Counted from the stretch's first letter, positions 25,197 through 33,681 are shown. The stretch is 64,000 nucleotides of DNA from Pseudonocardia autotrophica (GCF_003945385.1 NZ_AP018920.1:806001-870000); one strand, 5' to 3'. Notes: a model not told the origin generated them from the sequence alone. A program made the numbers and translations.

Positions 25197-25994
25197 TCAG
25201 GCGCGGACGAGACCACCGTCGACGTCGATCACGGTGCCGTTCACGTAGCCGGCGCCGGGACTCGCCAGCCAGGCCACGGCGTCCGCGACCTCGTCCGGCA
25301 GGCCCATCCGGCCCAGCGGGATCTCACTCGTGTCGTAGTGCTGACCCTCGGTCATCCGGGTCGCGATCGGTCCCGGGGCCACGACGTTCGCGGTGACACC
25401 GGTGTGTCGCGCCTCGCGCGCGATCCACCGGGTCAGGTTGATGACGCCGGCTTTCGCCGCGGCGTAACCGGGGCCCGAGCGGCCGGGCCGCCCGTCGTCG
25501 GACACCGGCCCGGTACCGCCGGTCTTCCCGGAGATCGACGCGACGTTGACCAGGCGTCCGCCACCCGACGCCCGCATGTGCGGGAACACCGCGGCCTGGC
25601 AGACCAGGAAGGTGCCGAGCAGGTTGGAGCTGACGTCGGCGGTGAACTCGGCCGGCGTGGTCGCCTCGAACGACGTCCGGCGACCGGTGCCGGCGCAGTT
25701 CACGACGACGTCGAGCCGGCCGAGCTCGGCGACCACCCGGTCCACGCTCTCCCGGACGCCGTCCGGATCGGCGACGTCGAGCGCCAGATCGAGCCTGGTC
25801 GCCGGGTCGCCCGCGGCTGCGACATCGGACCCGGCGACATCGGACCCGGCGACATCGGAGCCGGCGACATCGAACCCGGCGACGGTGAACCCGTCCTTCG
25901 CGAGCCGGGCCGCGACGGCGGAACCGATGCCGCCCCGGGAGCCGGTCACGATCGCGACCGGGACGGACGGGCCGGGTTGCGCTGCACTGTTCAC
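25197..25994 (-). CDS. SDR oxidoreductase with an internal pentapeptide repeat
   Basis: A 265-residue classical SDR: TGSRGGIG cofactor loop, NCAGTG, catalytic Tyr and Lys in YAAAKAG, and C-terminal GTVIDVDGGLVRA. Directly after the second beta strand (GFTVAGFDV) there are tandem repeats AGFDV/AGSDV/AGSDV/AGSDV, residues about 39-57, encoded by 15-bp units at 25818-25885. This loop sets NAD versus NADP preference, so the repeat is an odd insertion beside the cofactor. GTG 25994 start. Promoter elements lie at 26054-26112. Confidence 0.87.
   Translation of the reverse strand: MNSAAQPGPSVPVAIVTGSRGGIGSAVAARLAKDGFTVAGFDVAGSDVAGSDVAGSDVAAAGDPATRLDLALDVADPDGVRESVDRVVAELGRLDVVVNCAGTGRRTSFEATTPAEFTADVSSNLLGTFLVCQAAVFPHMRASGGGRLVNVASISGKTGGTGPVSDDGRPGRSGPGYAAAKAGVINLTRWIAREARHTGVTANVVAPGPIATRMTEGQHYDTSEIPLGRMGLPDEVADAVAWLASPGAGYVNGTVIDVDGGLVRA
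25818..25885 (-). repeat. Coding 15-bp tandem repeat inside the SDR gene
   Basis: On the plus strand the unit GACATCGGACCCGGC recurs from about 25820 with small changes (last base of the Ser/Phe codon and one GAG/GAC difference), four full copies in frame, each giving the pentapeptide AGSDV or AGFDV. Being in frame, copy-number changes would alter the protein by five residues without breaking it. Confidence 0.8.
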
Positions 25995-26053
25995 GGGACG
26001 GTCCTCACCGGGTCGGCTGCACTGCTCGAGTCGAGTGTGAGAGCAGCTACCCG

Positions 26054-26112
26054 GACGGTTCGACCGTCAGCGGTGGCGAATCAGCGGCAGATGTTCATCG
26101 TTCTGTCGGAAC
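26054..26112. promoter_or_regulatory. Two palindromic elements upstream of the SDR gene
   Basis: GACGGT-TCG-ACCGTC (26054-26068) is a perfect 6-bp inverted repeat. TCGTTCTGTCGGAAC (26098-26112) contains GTTC-TGTCG-GAAC and matches 14 of 15 bases of an element at 27357-27371 in the PucR/thiolase divergent promoter. Both are placed to control the minus-strand SDR at 25994; the shared element points to the PucR-type regulator encoded next door. Confidence 0.55.
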
Positions 26113-26119
26113 GGCCGGT

Positions 26120-27337
26120 TCAGGTGCGTGGCCCGAGTGCCTCGATCCGCAGCTGCAGCTGCAGTGCGAACCGGTCGTGGCCGGAGCCCAGGTCGTACCC
26201 GGTGAGCTCGCGGATCTGGTTGAGCCGGTAGTACAGCGTCGTCCGGTGCAGGTTCAGGGCGCGCGCCGTGCGCGGCGCGGAGCAGGCATGGTCCAGGTAG
26301 GCCCGCAGCGTCTCGCGCAGCCGGGGGCCCGCGTCGTCGGCGTCGATTGCGCGCAACGCCCGCGCCGCCGGGGCATCCGGCGGGAGATCGTCGGGCAGTG
26401 AGAGCAGCGGGGCGTTGCCGCCCAGCTCGTCCCAGATCGCGACGCCGTCGAGGGCGGGCAGCCGCCGCGCCGCGCGCACCGCGGCGATCGCCTGCCGGTG
26501 CGAGGCCCGGATCCGGGCCAGCGCGGTGGCCGGCGAGCCGGTCCCGACGACGACGCCCGCCTGCGGCCCGAGCGCCCGGAACAGCCCGTGCCGGATCCGG
26601 TCCGCGGCCTCGCGCAGCGCATCGGGCACCGCTGCCGACGGCCGGTGCTGCACGAGCTCGATCCGGCCGCCGGTGACCAGGCCGAGACCGGGGGTTCGGC
26701 TCGCCGCCTCGACGATGGAGCGGGCGTGCCGCAGGGCGAGCTCGATCTGGGCGTCGGAGTGCCGCACGCTGGTGACCTCGACGACCATCGCCACCAGCTG
26801 CGCGCGATCCGGAAAACCGCTGTCGCGCAGTGTTTCCACCGCTGCCTCGCGGTCACCGTCGGCGCTGCCGAACAGGCCGCGCAGTGTCCGGTCGCGCTCG
26901 TCGCGACGGGCGTCGGCGACCTGGGCGCGGGCTGCGAGCAGAGCTGCGACGGCGTGCGCGGCCTCGTCGATCGCGGCCTGCTCGGCGCCGGTCAGGGTCC
27001 GGTCGGCGTCGATCACCATGACGGTCCCGAGGAAGGCGCCGTCGGCGCGCAGCGGCACACACCAGCGGGGCAGCAGCCCCAGCGCGGGTGCCCCGGGTAG
27101 CCGGCCGGCGCTCGGCCAGCGGGGGATGTCCTGGTCGACGACGTGCGCGGTGACCTCGGCCCCGAGCTCGTGCTGCAGCACGGCCCGGATGCGGACCGGA
27201 TCCTCGTCCTCGAAGTGGCGGCTGCCGTAGATCTGGCGGACCAGCGGGTCGTTGACGACGACCGAGCGGCCGAGCAGCTCGGCCAGGTCGTCGACGAGCA
27301 ACCGGATCTCGTCCGCCTCGCCACCCCATGCCGTCAT
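26120..27337 (-). CDS. PucR/CdaR family transcriptional regulator
   Basis: A 405-residue regulator. The N-terminal half is a sensor region (LGRSVVVNDPLVRQIYGSRHFEDED, then RWCVPLRADGAFLGTVMVID, GAF-like), the middle is a GGDEF-like remnant (GLGLVTGGRIELVQHRPS), and the C-terminus is the PucR HTH (YLDHACSAPRTARALNLHRTTLYYRLNQI). Such proteins control purine, amino-acid or aromatic catabolism genes next to them. ATG 27337 faces the thiolase operon across 145 bp. Probable target sites: 27357-27371 and 26098-26112. Confidence 0.87.
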   Translation of the reverse strand: MTAWGGEADEIRLLVDDLAELLGRSVVVNDPLVRQIYGSRHFEDEDPVRIRAVLQHELGAEVTAHVVDQDIPRWPSAGRLPGAPALGLLPRWCVPLRADGAFLGTVMVIDADRTLTGAEQAAIDEAAHAVAALLAARAQVADARRDERDRTLRGLFGSADGDREAAVETLRDSGFPDRAQLVAMVVEVTSVRHSDAQIELALRHARSIVEAASRTPGLGLVTGGRIELVQHRPSAAVPDALREAADRIRHGLFRALGPQAGVVVGTGSPATALARIRASHRQAIAAVRAARRLPALDGVAIWDELGGNAPLLSLPDDLPPDAPAARALRAIDADDAGPRLRETLRAYLDHACSAPRTARALNLHRTTLYYRLNQIRELTGYDLGSGHDRFALQLQLRIEALGPRT

Positions 27338-27356
27338 GGCCCCATTGCACCAGCAC

Positions 27357-27371
27357 GTTTCGACAGAACGA
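27357..27371. promoter_or_regulatory. Shared element in the PucR/thiolase divergent promoter
   Basis: GTTTCGACAGAACGA on the plus strand; its complement TCGTTCTGTCGAAAC differs at one base from the element at 26098-26112. It lies 20 bp from the regulator start and 112 bp from the thiolase start, a position suited to autoregulation and activation of the divergent operon. Confidence 0.55.
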
Positions 27372-27482
27372 GTGCCGGACACGGTGATCTCGCATCGCCG
27401 CGAGGTTCCGTCCCGGGCGGGGCGATCGGCACCATCGGCGGCGGGACCGCAGCAGGGCACGGCCGCGCGACGGAGGTCGACG

Positions 27483-28679
27483 ATGACGGCGCAGATCAGG
27501 GCGGCGCAGGGGACGGGTGCGCAGTTGACCGGCTGGGCGCACACCCCGTTCGGGCGGCTCGCCGCCGCCGGGGTGGAGGAGCTCGCCGCCGAGGTGGCGT
27601 CGGCGGCACTGGCCGACGCCGGGATCGATGCCTCCGCGATCGACCTGGTCAGCGTGGGTGTGTACGGGGCGGGGCTGGGCAGGCAGAGCTTCCATGCCGC
27701 GCTCGTCGGAGCCGGGACCCCGGAGCTCGCCGCCGTCCCGGCGGTGCGCGCCGAGAACGCCTGCGCGACCGGCAGCGCGGCGCTGTTCACCGCACTGGAC
27801 GCGGTGGAGTCCGGCCGGGCCAGGGCGGCACTCGTCATCGGCGCGGAGAAGATGACCTCCACCCCCGGCGACGAGGTCGGCGCGGCGCTGCTCGGCGCCA
27901 GCCACCTGCCGACCGAGGAGCACCACGGCAGCTTCGCCGCGATCTTCGGGGAGCTCGCCCGCCGGTATGCCGCGCGCTACGGCGACCAGCGGCTCGCGCT
28001 CGCCCGGATCGCCGCGAAGAACCACGCCAACGCGGTGCACAACCCGTACGCGCACGTGCGCCGGGACCTGGGCGTCGAGTTCTGCTCGACCGCCTCCGAA
28101 CGCAACCCGATGGTCGCGGACCCGCTGCTGCGCACCGACTGCTCGATGGTGTCCGACGGCGCGGCGGCCGTCGTCGTCGCCGGGCCGGACATCGCCCGCT
28201 CGGCCCGCCGCGCGGTCCGCTGGCTCGGCCGGGCGCAGGCCAACGATGCGATGGCGATCGACGCCCGCGCCGACGTGCTCGAGTTCGACGGCGCCCGCCG
28301 CGCGTTCCACGGCGCGCTCGCCGAGGCCGGCATCGAGCTCGCCGACCTGGACCTGCTGGAGACCCACGACTGCTTCACCCAGGCCGAGCTGCTGCAGTAC
28401 GAGGCGTTCGGGCTGGCTGCGCCCGGCAAGGGCGGCACGCTGCTGGAGGACGGACACACCGGGCGCGACGGCGTGCTGCCGGTCAACGTCTCCGGTGGGC
28501 TGAAGGCCAAGGGGCACCCGATCGGCGCGACCGGGGTGTCCCAGCACGTGCTGGCCGCGATGCAGCTCGTCGGTGAGGCCGGGGACATGCAGCTGGGCCG
28601 GGCCGGGCGCGCCGCGGTGTTCAACATGGGCGGGGTGGCGGTCGCCAACTACGCCTCGGTGCTGGAGGCCGTCCGATGA
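27483..28679 (+). CDS. SCP2-type thiolase / acetyl-CoA acetyltransferase family protein
   Basis: A 398-residue thiolase-fold enzyme. The nucleophile is C94 in ENACATGSAA; HDCF (about residue 298) and GHPIGATG follow, as in sterol-carrier-protein thiolases. The usual second Cys near the C-terminus is missing (FNMGGVAVANYAS), so it may be a synthase, an aldolase-like enzyme or a thiolase needing a partner. ATG 27483 follows ggaggtcg. First gene of a four-gene operon; its stop overlaps the ligase start. Confidence 0.85.
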   Translation: MTAQIRAAQGTGAQLTGWAHTPFGRLAAAGVEELAAEVASAALADAGIDASAIDLVSVGVYGAGLGRQSFHAALVGAGTPELAAVPAVRAENACATGSAALFTALDAVESGRARAALVIGAEKMTSTPGDEVGAALLGASHLPTEEHHGSFAAIFGELARRYAARYGDQRLALARIAAKNHANAVHNPYAHVRRDLGVEFCSTASERNPMVADPLLRTDCSMVSDGAAAVVVAGPDIARSARRAVRWLGRAQANDAMAIDARADVLEFDGARRAFHGALAEAGIELADLDLLETHDCFTQAELLQYEAFGLAAPGKGGTLLEDGHTGRDGVLPVNVSGGLKAKGHPIGATGVSQHVLAAMQLVGEAGDMQLGRAGRAAVFNMGGVAVANYASVLEAVR

Positions 28680-30274
28680 GCCCGCACCGGCGCGCGGTGA
28701 ACCTGGCGACGCTGCTCACCCAGACCGCGCGGCGAGTGCCCGGCGGCGACGCCGTCGTCCGCGGTGAGCGGCGGATCAACTGGTCCACACTGGACGGAGG
28801 GGTGAGCGCGCTGGCGGCCGAGCTGACCGCCCGCGGCCTGCGGCCGGGCGACTGCGTGCTGGTGCACAGCGTCAACGAGATCGAGCTGGTTCAGACCCTG
28901 TTCGCGGTCTGGCGGGCCGGTGGCGTGGTCGCGCCGACCAACGCCCGGTCGACCCCCGGCGACATCGCCGTGATCGCCCGGGTCTGCCGTCCCGCGCTGG
29001 TGGTCTGCCACGACGCCGACCGCGGGCACGCCGCCGCCGTCGCCGACACGGTCGGCCCACTGCGCGGCGAGCCACTGTGGATCGCAGGCACCGGCCCGGA
29101 CGCCGTCGCGACGGTGGCCCCGCTGGACGGGACCGGCCCGCCGGTGCCGGACTCGGCCGTCCGGAACGGGGATCCGGCCTGGTACTTCTTCACCTCCGGG
29201 ACCAGCGGCAGCCCGAAGTGCGCGGTGCTCACGCACGACCAGATGGGATTCGTGGTCACCAACCACATCGCCGACCTGATGCCCGGGCTGTCCGCGGCCG
29301 ACGCGTCGCTGGTGCTCGCGCCGCTCTCGCACGGCGCCGGGGTGCACCTGCTCCCGCAGGTCGCGCGGGGCGCCCGCACGGTGCTCCCCACCGCAGCCGG
29401 GCTGGACCCGGCGCAGGCGTGGGAGCTGGTGGAACGCGAGCGGGTGAGCAACATGTTCACCGTCCCGACGATTCTGAAGAAGCTCGCCGAGCATCCCGAC
29501 GCCGGTACCCGCGACCACACGAGCCTGCGGCACGTCGTCTATGCCGGCGCGCCGATGTACGCGGCCGACCAGGAGCACGCCCGCGCCGTGCTCGGCGACG
29601 TGCTGGTCCAGTACTACGGTCTCGGCGAGGTCACCGGGAACATCACCGTGCTCGGGCCGGACGAGCACGACCGGCCCGCCCCCGACGGCATCGAGTTCGG
29701 CACCTGCGGCCGGGTCCGCACCGGCATGCAGGTGGTGCTGCGCGACCCGGACGGGATGCAGACGGCTCCGGGTGAGCCGGGCGAGGTCTGCGTCGCCGGG
29801 CCCGCGGTCTGCCACGGCTACCTGGACAACGACGAGGCGAACGCCGCCGCGTTCCGGGACGGCTGGTTCCACACCGGCGACATCGGGGTGTTCGACGAGC
29901 ACGGCTACCTGTTCCTGACCGGCCGCATCTCCGACATGTACATCTCCGGCGGGTCCAATGTGCACCCGCGCGACGTCGAGGAGAAGCTCGTCGCGCATCC
30001 CGGCGTCGGTGAGGTCGCGGTGCTCGGTATGCCGCACCCGTCGTGGGGCGAGGTGGGGGTCGCGGTCTGGGCGCCCGCCGACGGTCACGAGCCCGGCGAG
30101 TCCGACCTGCGCGAGTGGCTCGAACCGCGGATCGCCCGCTACAAGCTGCCCCGGCACTACGTCCGCTGGCCGGAGCTGCCCCGCTCCGGTTACGGCAAGA
30201 TCGTCAAACGGACGATCCGGGACCGCCTGCTCGGCCAGGGCTGGACCGACGGCGGACCGGGAAGCCCGTCGTGA
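28676..30274 (+). CDS. AMP-forming acyl-CoA synthetase
   Basis: A 532-residue adenylate-forming ligase that activates a carboxylic acid to its CoA thioester. Core motifs: YFFTSGTSGSPKC (ATP loop, about residue 168), YYGLGEVTGN, DGWFHTGDIGVFDEHGYL, GRISDMYISGGSNVHPRDVE, and the C-domain lysine in GYGKIVKR. It is 4-bp coupled to the thiolase and to the DUF296 gene. The substrate acid is not identifiable; the neighbouring thiolase implies a beta-oxidation-like route. Confidence 0.9.
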   Translation: MSPHRRAVNLATLLTQTARRVPGGDAVVRGERRINWSTLDGGVSALAAELTARGLRPGDCVLVHSVNEIELVQTLFAVWRAGGVVAPTNARSTPGDIAVIARVCRPALVVCHDADRGHAAAVADTVGPLRGEPLWIAGTGPDAVATVAPLDGTGPPVPDSAVRNGDPAWYFFTSGTSGSPKCAVLTHDQMGFVVTNHIADLMPGLSAADASLVLAPLSHGAGVHLLPQVARGARTVLPTAAGLDPAQAWELVERERVSNMFTVPTILKKLAEHPDAGTRDHTSLRHVVYAGAPMYAADQEHARAVLGDVLVQYYGLGEVTGNITVLGPDEHDRPAPDGIEFGTCGRVRTGMQVVLRDPDGMQTAPGEPGEVCVAGPAVCHGYLDNDEANAAAFRDGWFHTGDIGVFDEHGYLFLTGRISDMYISGGSNVHPRDVEEKLVAHPGVGEVAVLGMPHPSWGEVGVAVWAPADGHEPGESDLREWLEPRIARYKLPRHYVRWPELPRSGYGKIVKRTIRDRLLGQGWTDGGPGSPS

Positions 30275-31140
30275 CCGCGGCCACCGCTGCCGGATTGCGC
30301 CATCCCGGCCCGGCCGCGCCCGAGCGGATCGTCGCGGTGCCGGCCCGGACCCGTGCGGTCGCCGTCGACCTCCCGGCCGGGGCCGGGCTGGCCGCGGCGC
30401 TGCAGGACGCGGTGCACCGGCTGGGCGTGACGGCGGCGCAGGTCGAGCTGCTCGGCGGCACGCTCCGCGAGGTGTCCTACTGCATCCCGGCGTACTGCGC
30501 CGACGGCAGCCGCGCGGCGCACTACAGCGCGACCCGAGGCTCGGCCGGGCCGGTGGCCGTCGTCGCCGGGGCGGCCGGGATCGGGACGCGCGACGGCGCA
30601 CCCTTCACGCACGCGCACGTCGCCTGGGTGGACCGGGCGGGCAGCCTGCTCGGCGGGCACCTCTGGCCCGCGACGACGGTGGGTGCCACCGGCGTGCAGG
30701 CACTGGTGTTCCCGCTGGCCGGGGTGTGCAACGAGAGCGCGGAGGACCCGGAGACGCTGCTGCCGGTCTTCACCCCGCGACCCACCGCCGGGACCGGGGA
30801 CGGCGCCCGCGCGGTCACCGCGCGGGTGCGGCCCGGCGCCGACCTGCTGGCGGCCGCCACACGGATCTGCGCCGACGCCGGCTTCCGGCGCGCGATGGTG
30901 CGCGGCACCCTCGGCAGCCTGGTCGGCCCGCTCTTCCCCGGGGCCGGTCGGGCGGCCGCCGGGCCGTGCACCGAGGTGATCTCGGTGCGCGGCGTGGTCG
31001 GACCGGATGCCGGGCCGTCCGAGCTGCACGCGCTCGCCGTCGACTCCGACGGCGTCGTGCACGGCGGGGTGTTCGATCCGGCGGCGAGCCCGGTGGCCGT
31101 CACCGTGGAACTGCTCCTGATCGAGGTGGTGGACCGGTGA
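30271..31140 (+). CDS. Tandem PPC (DUF296) domain protein
   Basis: A 289-residue protein made of two PPC/DUF296 domains. The first (about residues 25-150) has LGVTAAQVELLGGTLREV, the metal-like motif THAHVAW and GGHLWPATTVGATGVQ. The second (about 175-285) has the same outline but degenerate ligands (ELHALAVDSDGVVHGGVF). PPC domains are trimeric beta folds known from plant AT-hook proteins and from bacterial proteins of unknown role; there is no AT hook here. Lying inside a CoA-thioester operon, coupled to both neighbours, it is more likely a small-molecule-binding or enzyme protein than a DNA binder. Confidence 0.78.
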   Translation: MTAATAAGLRHPGPAAPERIVAVPARTRAVAVDLPAGAGLAAALQDAVHRLGVTAAQVELLGGTLREVSYCIPAYCADGSRAAHYSATRGSAGPVAVVAGAAGIGTRDGAPFTHAHVAWVDRAGSLLGGHLWPATTVGATGVQALVFPLAGVCNESAEDPETLLPVFTPRPTAGTGDGARAVTARVRPGADLLAAATRICADAGFRRAMVRGTLGSLVGPLFPGAGRAAAGPCTEVISVRGVVGPDAGPSELHALAVDSDGVVHGGVFDPAASPVAVTVELLLIEVVDR

Positions 31141-31946
31141 ACCGGCTGGCAGGACGGGTGGCGATCGTGTTCGGCGGCGGCCGGGCCGCGTCACCGGAAC
31201 CGCCGGATGCGGACGTCGCGGGGATCGGGCACACCACGGCGCTGACCTACGCCCGGCACGGCGCCCGGGTCGCCGTCGTCGACCGGGACACCGGCGCCGC
31301 CGAGCGCACCGCCGCCGATGTGCGGCGGGCCGGTGGCGAGGCGCTCGCGCTGGGCGCGGATGTCACCGACCCGGACCAGGTCGCCGCCGCCGTCGCCGGG
31401 ACGGTGCACGAGTTCGGCGGGATCGACGTGGTGCACAACAACGTCGGGACCACCCTGCTCGGCGGGCCGGAGGACATCACGCTCGACCAGTGGCGCGGCG
31501 CGACGGCGGTCAACCTGGACAGCGTGTTCGTATGCTGCCAGCAGACGCTGCCGCACCTGCTCGCCCGCGGACGCGGCGCGATCGTCACCGTCTCCTCGCT
31601 CGCGTCGATCCGCTGGACCGGCTACCCGTACCCGGCCTACGCGGCGGCGAAGGCCGGGGTGAACCAGCTGACCCGCAGCCTCGCCGTGCAGTACGCCGAT
31701 CGCGGGATCCGGGTCAATGCGATCCTCGCCGGGCTGGTCGACACCCCGCTCGTCTACCGCGAGCTCGCCGGGGACCGCACCGTCGACCAGGTGCGGGCGG
31801 CCCGGGACGCGCTCAGCCCGACCGGGCGGATGGGCCGCGCCGCCGACGTCGCGAACGCCGCGCTGTTCCTGGCCTCCGACGAGTCCGCCTACGTCAACGG
31901 CTGCCTGCTGCCGGTGGACGGGGGGATGCACGCCCGATCCTGCTAG
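31137..31946 (+). CDS. SDR oxidoreductase with an inserted glycine-rich loop
   Basis: A 269-residue SDR with catalytic YAAAK, NNVG and the C-terminal CLLPVDGGM. The cofactor loop, normally TGGxxGIG, is split: G13-G-G15, then an insertion RAASPEPPDADVA (16-28), then G29-I-G31. The rest is normal. An insertion here would reach over the pyrophosphate and may change cofactor use or capture a protein-bound cofactor. GTG 31137 overlaps the DUF296 stop; last gene of the operon. Confidence 0.87.
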   Translation: MNRLAGRVAIVFGGGRAASPEPPDADVAGIGHTTALTYARHGARVAVVDRDTGAAERTAADVRRAGGEALALGADVTDPDQVAAAVAGTVHEFGGIDVVHNNVGTTLLGGPEDITLDQWRGATAVNLDSVFVCCQQTLPHLLARGRGAIVTVSSLASIRWTGYPYPAYAAAKAGVNQLTRSLAVQYADRGIRVNAILAGLVDTPLVYRELAGDRTVDQVRAARDALSPTGRMGRAADVANAALFLASDESAYVNGCLLPVDGGMHARSC

Positions 31947-32005
31947 CGGCTCAGCGCCCGGCGCGATCGCGGTACAGCCGCTGGGTCCACAGCCGGCTCG
32001 CGCGG

Positions 32006-32872
32006 TCAGCCCAGCTCGGCGATCGCCGCTCCCATGACGTCGACGATCCGTCCGGGTTCCGGGATCCGCCGGGCGAACACGTAGGCCGTGGTGAACCCCA
32101 TCTCGCGCTGGGCCGACGCGGTCCGGACGACGTCGTCGGCGGTGGTGTCCGGGTCGATCCCGAACATCGCGGTCTTCTCGATGTCGTCGTAGTCGCGCCC
32201 GACCGCGTCGCAGTGCGCCCGCAGCACATCGAGCTTGTGGGCCGACTCGGGCGTCGCGGCGATGTTGCAGGCGTCTGCGTACTGCGCGACCAGTCGTAGC
32301 GTGCGCTTCTCGCCGGATCCGCCGATCAGCAGGTACGGGTGTGGTCGTTGTAGGGCCTGCGGCACGTTCAGGGTGCGGCCGAGCCGGTAGTGCTCACCGG
32401 TGAACGGGTCCTCGGAGTCCGACCACATCTGCAGGCAGATCCGGATCGCCTCCTCCAGTCGCTCGAAGCGCTCCCGGGTCGGCGGGAGGTTGAGGCCCAG
32501 GCCCGCGGACTCATCGGCCGCCCAGGCGGCACCGATGCCCAGCCCGGCGCGGCCACCGGACAGCACGTCCAGGGTGGAGACCTCCTTCGCGAGCAGGGCG
32601 GGCTCGCGGTGGGTGACGCCGGTGACGAGCGTGTGCAGCCGCACCCGCTCGGTGGCCGCCGCGAGGAAGCCGAGCGTCGTGTACGCCTCCAGCATGTCGT
32701 TCTCGAACGGGCCGAGGCCGACGTCGCCGCCGAGCTGCCAGAAGTGGTCCATCACGGTGATCCGGCTGACGCCCGCGGCCTCCGCGTCCCGGGCGTGCCG
32801 GGCGAGTGCGGGGCCGAGCGCGGGGGCGCCGCCGTCCCAGGTGAAGTCGGCGATGTGCAGTCCGATTTCCAT
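32006..32872 (-). CDS. LLM-class F420-dependent oxidoreductase
   Basis: A 288-residue luciferase-like TIM-barrel oxidoreductase. Marks: ITVMDHFWQLGG near residue 40, LHTLVTGVTHREPALLAKEVSTLDVLSGGRAGLGIGAAW, and LLIGGSGEKRTLRLVAQYAD. This subgroup usually takes coenzyme F420, a cofactor of actinomycetes. ATG 32872. Downstream of, and co-directional with, the SDR at 32899-33642 with a 26-bp gap, hence probably co-transcribed and under the TetR at 33736. Substrate unknown. Confidence 0.88.
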   Translation of the reverse strand: MEIGLHIADFTWDGGAPALGPALARHARDAEAAGVSRITVMDHFWQLGGDVGLGPFENDMLEAYTTLGFLAAATERVRLHTLVTGVTHREPALLAKEVSTLDVLSGGRAGLGIGAAWAADESAGLGLNLPPTRERFERLEEAIRICLQMWSDSEDPFTGEHYRLGRTLNVPQALQRPHPYLLIGGSGEKRTLRLVAQYADACNIAATPESAHKLDVLRAHCDAVGRDYDDIEKTAMFGIDPDTTADDVVRTASAQREMGFTTAYVFARRIPEPGRIVDVMGAAIAELG

Positions 32873-32898
32873 ACCGTCTCCTGTTCTCGTCGTCCGGG

Positions 32899-33642
32899 TC
32901 AGAGCTGCTTCTCGCCGCCGTCGACATAGAGGTTCGCGCCGAGCACGAAGCTGCTCTGCGCGGACGCGAGGAAGACGACGGCGTCGGCGACCTCGTCGGC
33001 GGTGCCCGCGCGACCGAGCGGCACCTTCGCCGCGAAGCCGGCCCGCGCCTGCTCGGCGCGCTCCGCACCGACCAGCTCGGCGACCGCCGGGGTGTCGATG
33101 GTGCCCGGCGAGACGGCGTTGACCCGCACGCCGCGGCCCTTCAGTTCGTTCGCCCAGGTTCGGACGAAGGAGCGCAGCGCGGCCTTGCTGGCGGCGTAGG
33201 TGCCGAACGCCTCGACGCCGTCGTCGGCGCGGGTCGAGGAGTTCACGATCACCGAGGCACCGTCGTTGAGCAGCGGCAACGCCTTCTGCACGGTGAACAA
33301 CGTGCCGCGCACGTTGACGTCGAAGATCCGGTCGACGTGCTCTTCGGTGATCTCGCCGAGCGGGAGGAACCCCGAGGCCCCGGCGTTCGCGAACACGACG
33401 TCCAGGCCGTCGCCCCGCTCCCGGACCGCCGCGTAGAGCCGGTCGAGATCATCCATGTCGGCGATGTCGCCCGGCACCCCGGTGGCCGAGCCGATCGTCT
33501 CGACGGCCGCGTCCAGCTCGACCTCGTTCCTGCCGGTCACGAACACGTGCGCACCCTCGGCGGCGAACCGCCGGGCGGCCGCCAGGCCGATCCCGCTGCT
33601 GCCGCCGGTCACCACGGCCGTCCGGCCCTCGAGCTGTCCCAT
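32899..33642 (-). CDS. SDR family oxidoreductase
   Basis: A 247-residue classical SDR: TGGSSGIG loop, NAGASG, catalytic Tyr/Lys in YAASKAA, and C-terminal GANLYVDGGEKQL. ATG 33642 follows gggaga. It is divergent from a TetR gene (93 bp gap) with a perfect palindrome at 33662-33681 between them, the common actinobacterial arrangement of an SDR repressed by its divergent TetR. Confidence 0.9.
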   Translation of the reverse strand: MGQLEGRTAVVTGGSSGIGLAAARRFAAEGAHVFVTGRNEVELDAAVETIGSATGVPGDIADMDDLDRLYAAVRERGDGLDVVFANAGASGFLPLGEITEEHVDRIFDVNVRGTLFTVQKALPLLNDGASVIVNSSTRADDGVEAFGTYAASKAALRSFVRTWANELKGRGVRVNAVSPGTIDTPAVAELVGAERAEQARAGFAAKVPLGRAGTADEVADAVVFLASAQSSFVLGANLYVDGGEKQL

Positions 33643-33661
33643 GCCACCCTCTCCCGCTGAT

Positions 33662-33681
33662 TCAGTACCGATCGGTACTGA
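33662..33681. promoter_or_regulatory. 20-bp perfect palindrome, TetR operator
   Basis: TCAGTACCGATCGGTACTGA (33662-33681) is self-complementary over its whole length. A partial second copy (CGGTACTG, 33699-33706) lies further towards the TetR gene. Both are in the 93-bp divergent promoter between the SDR and TetR genes. Confidence 0.75.

Noticed and set aside
28649..30601. Long minus-strand frame across the CoA ligase
   Set aside because: Translation is low-complexity and the plus strand encodes a complete ligase with all motifs.
30271..31140. DNA-binding AT-hook protein
   Set aside because: Only the PPC domain is present; no AT-hook motif is found anywhere in the protein.
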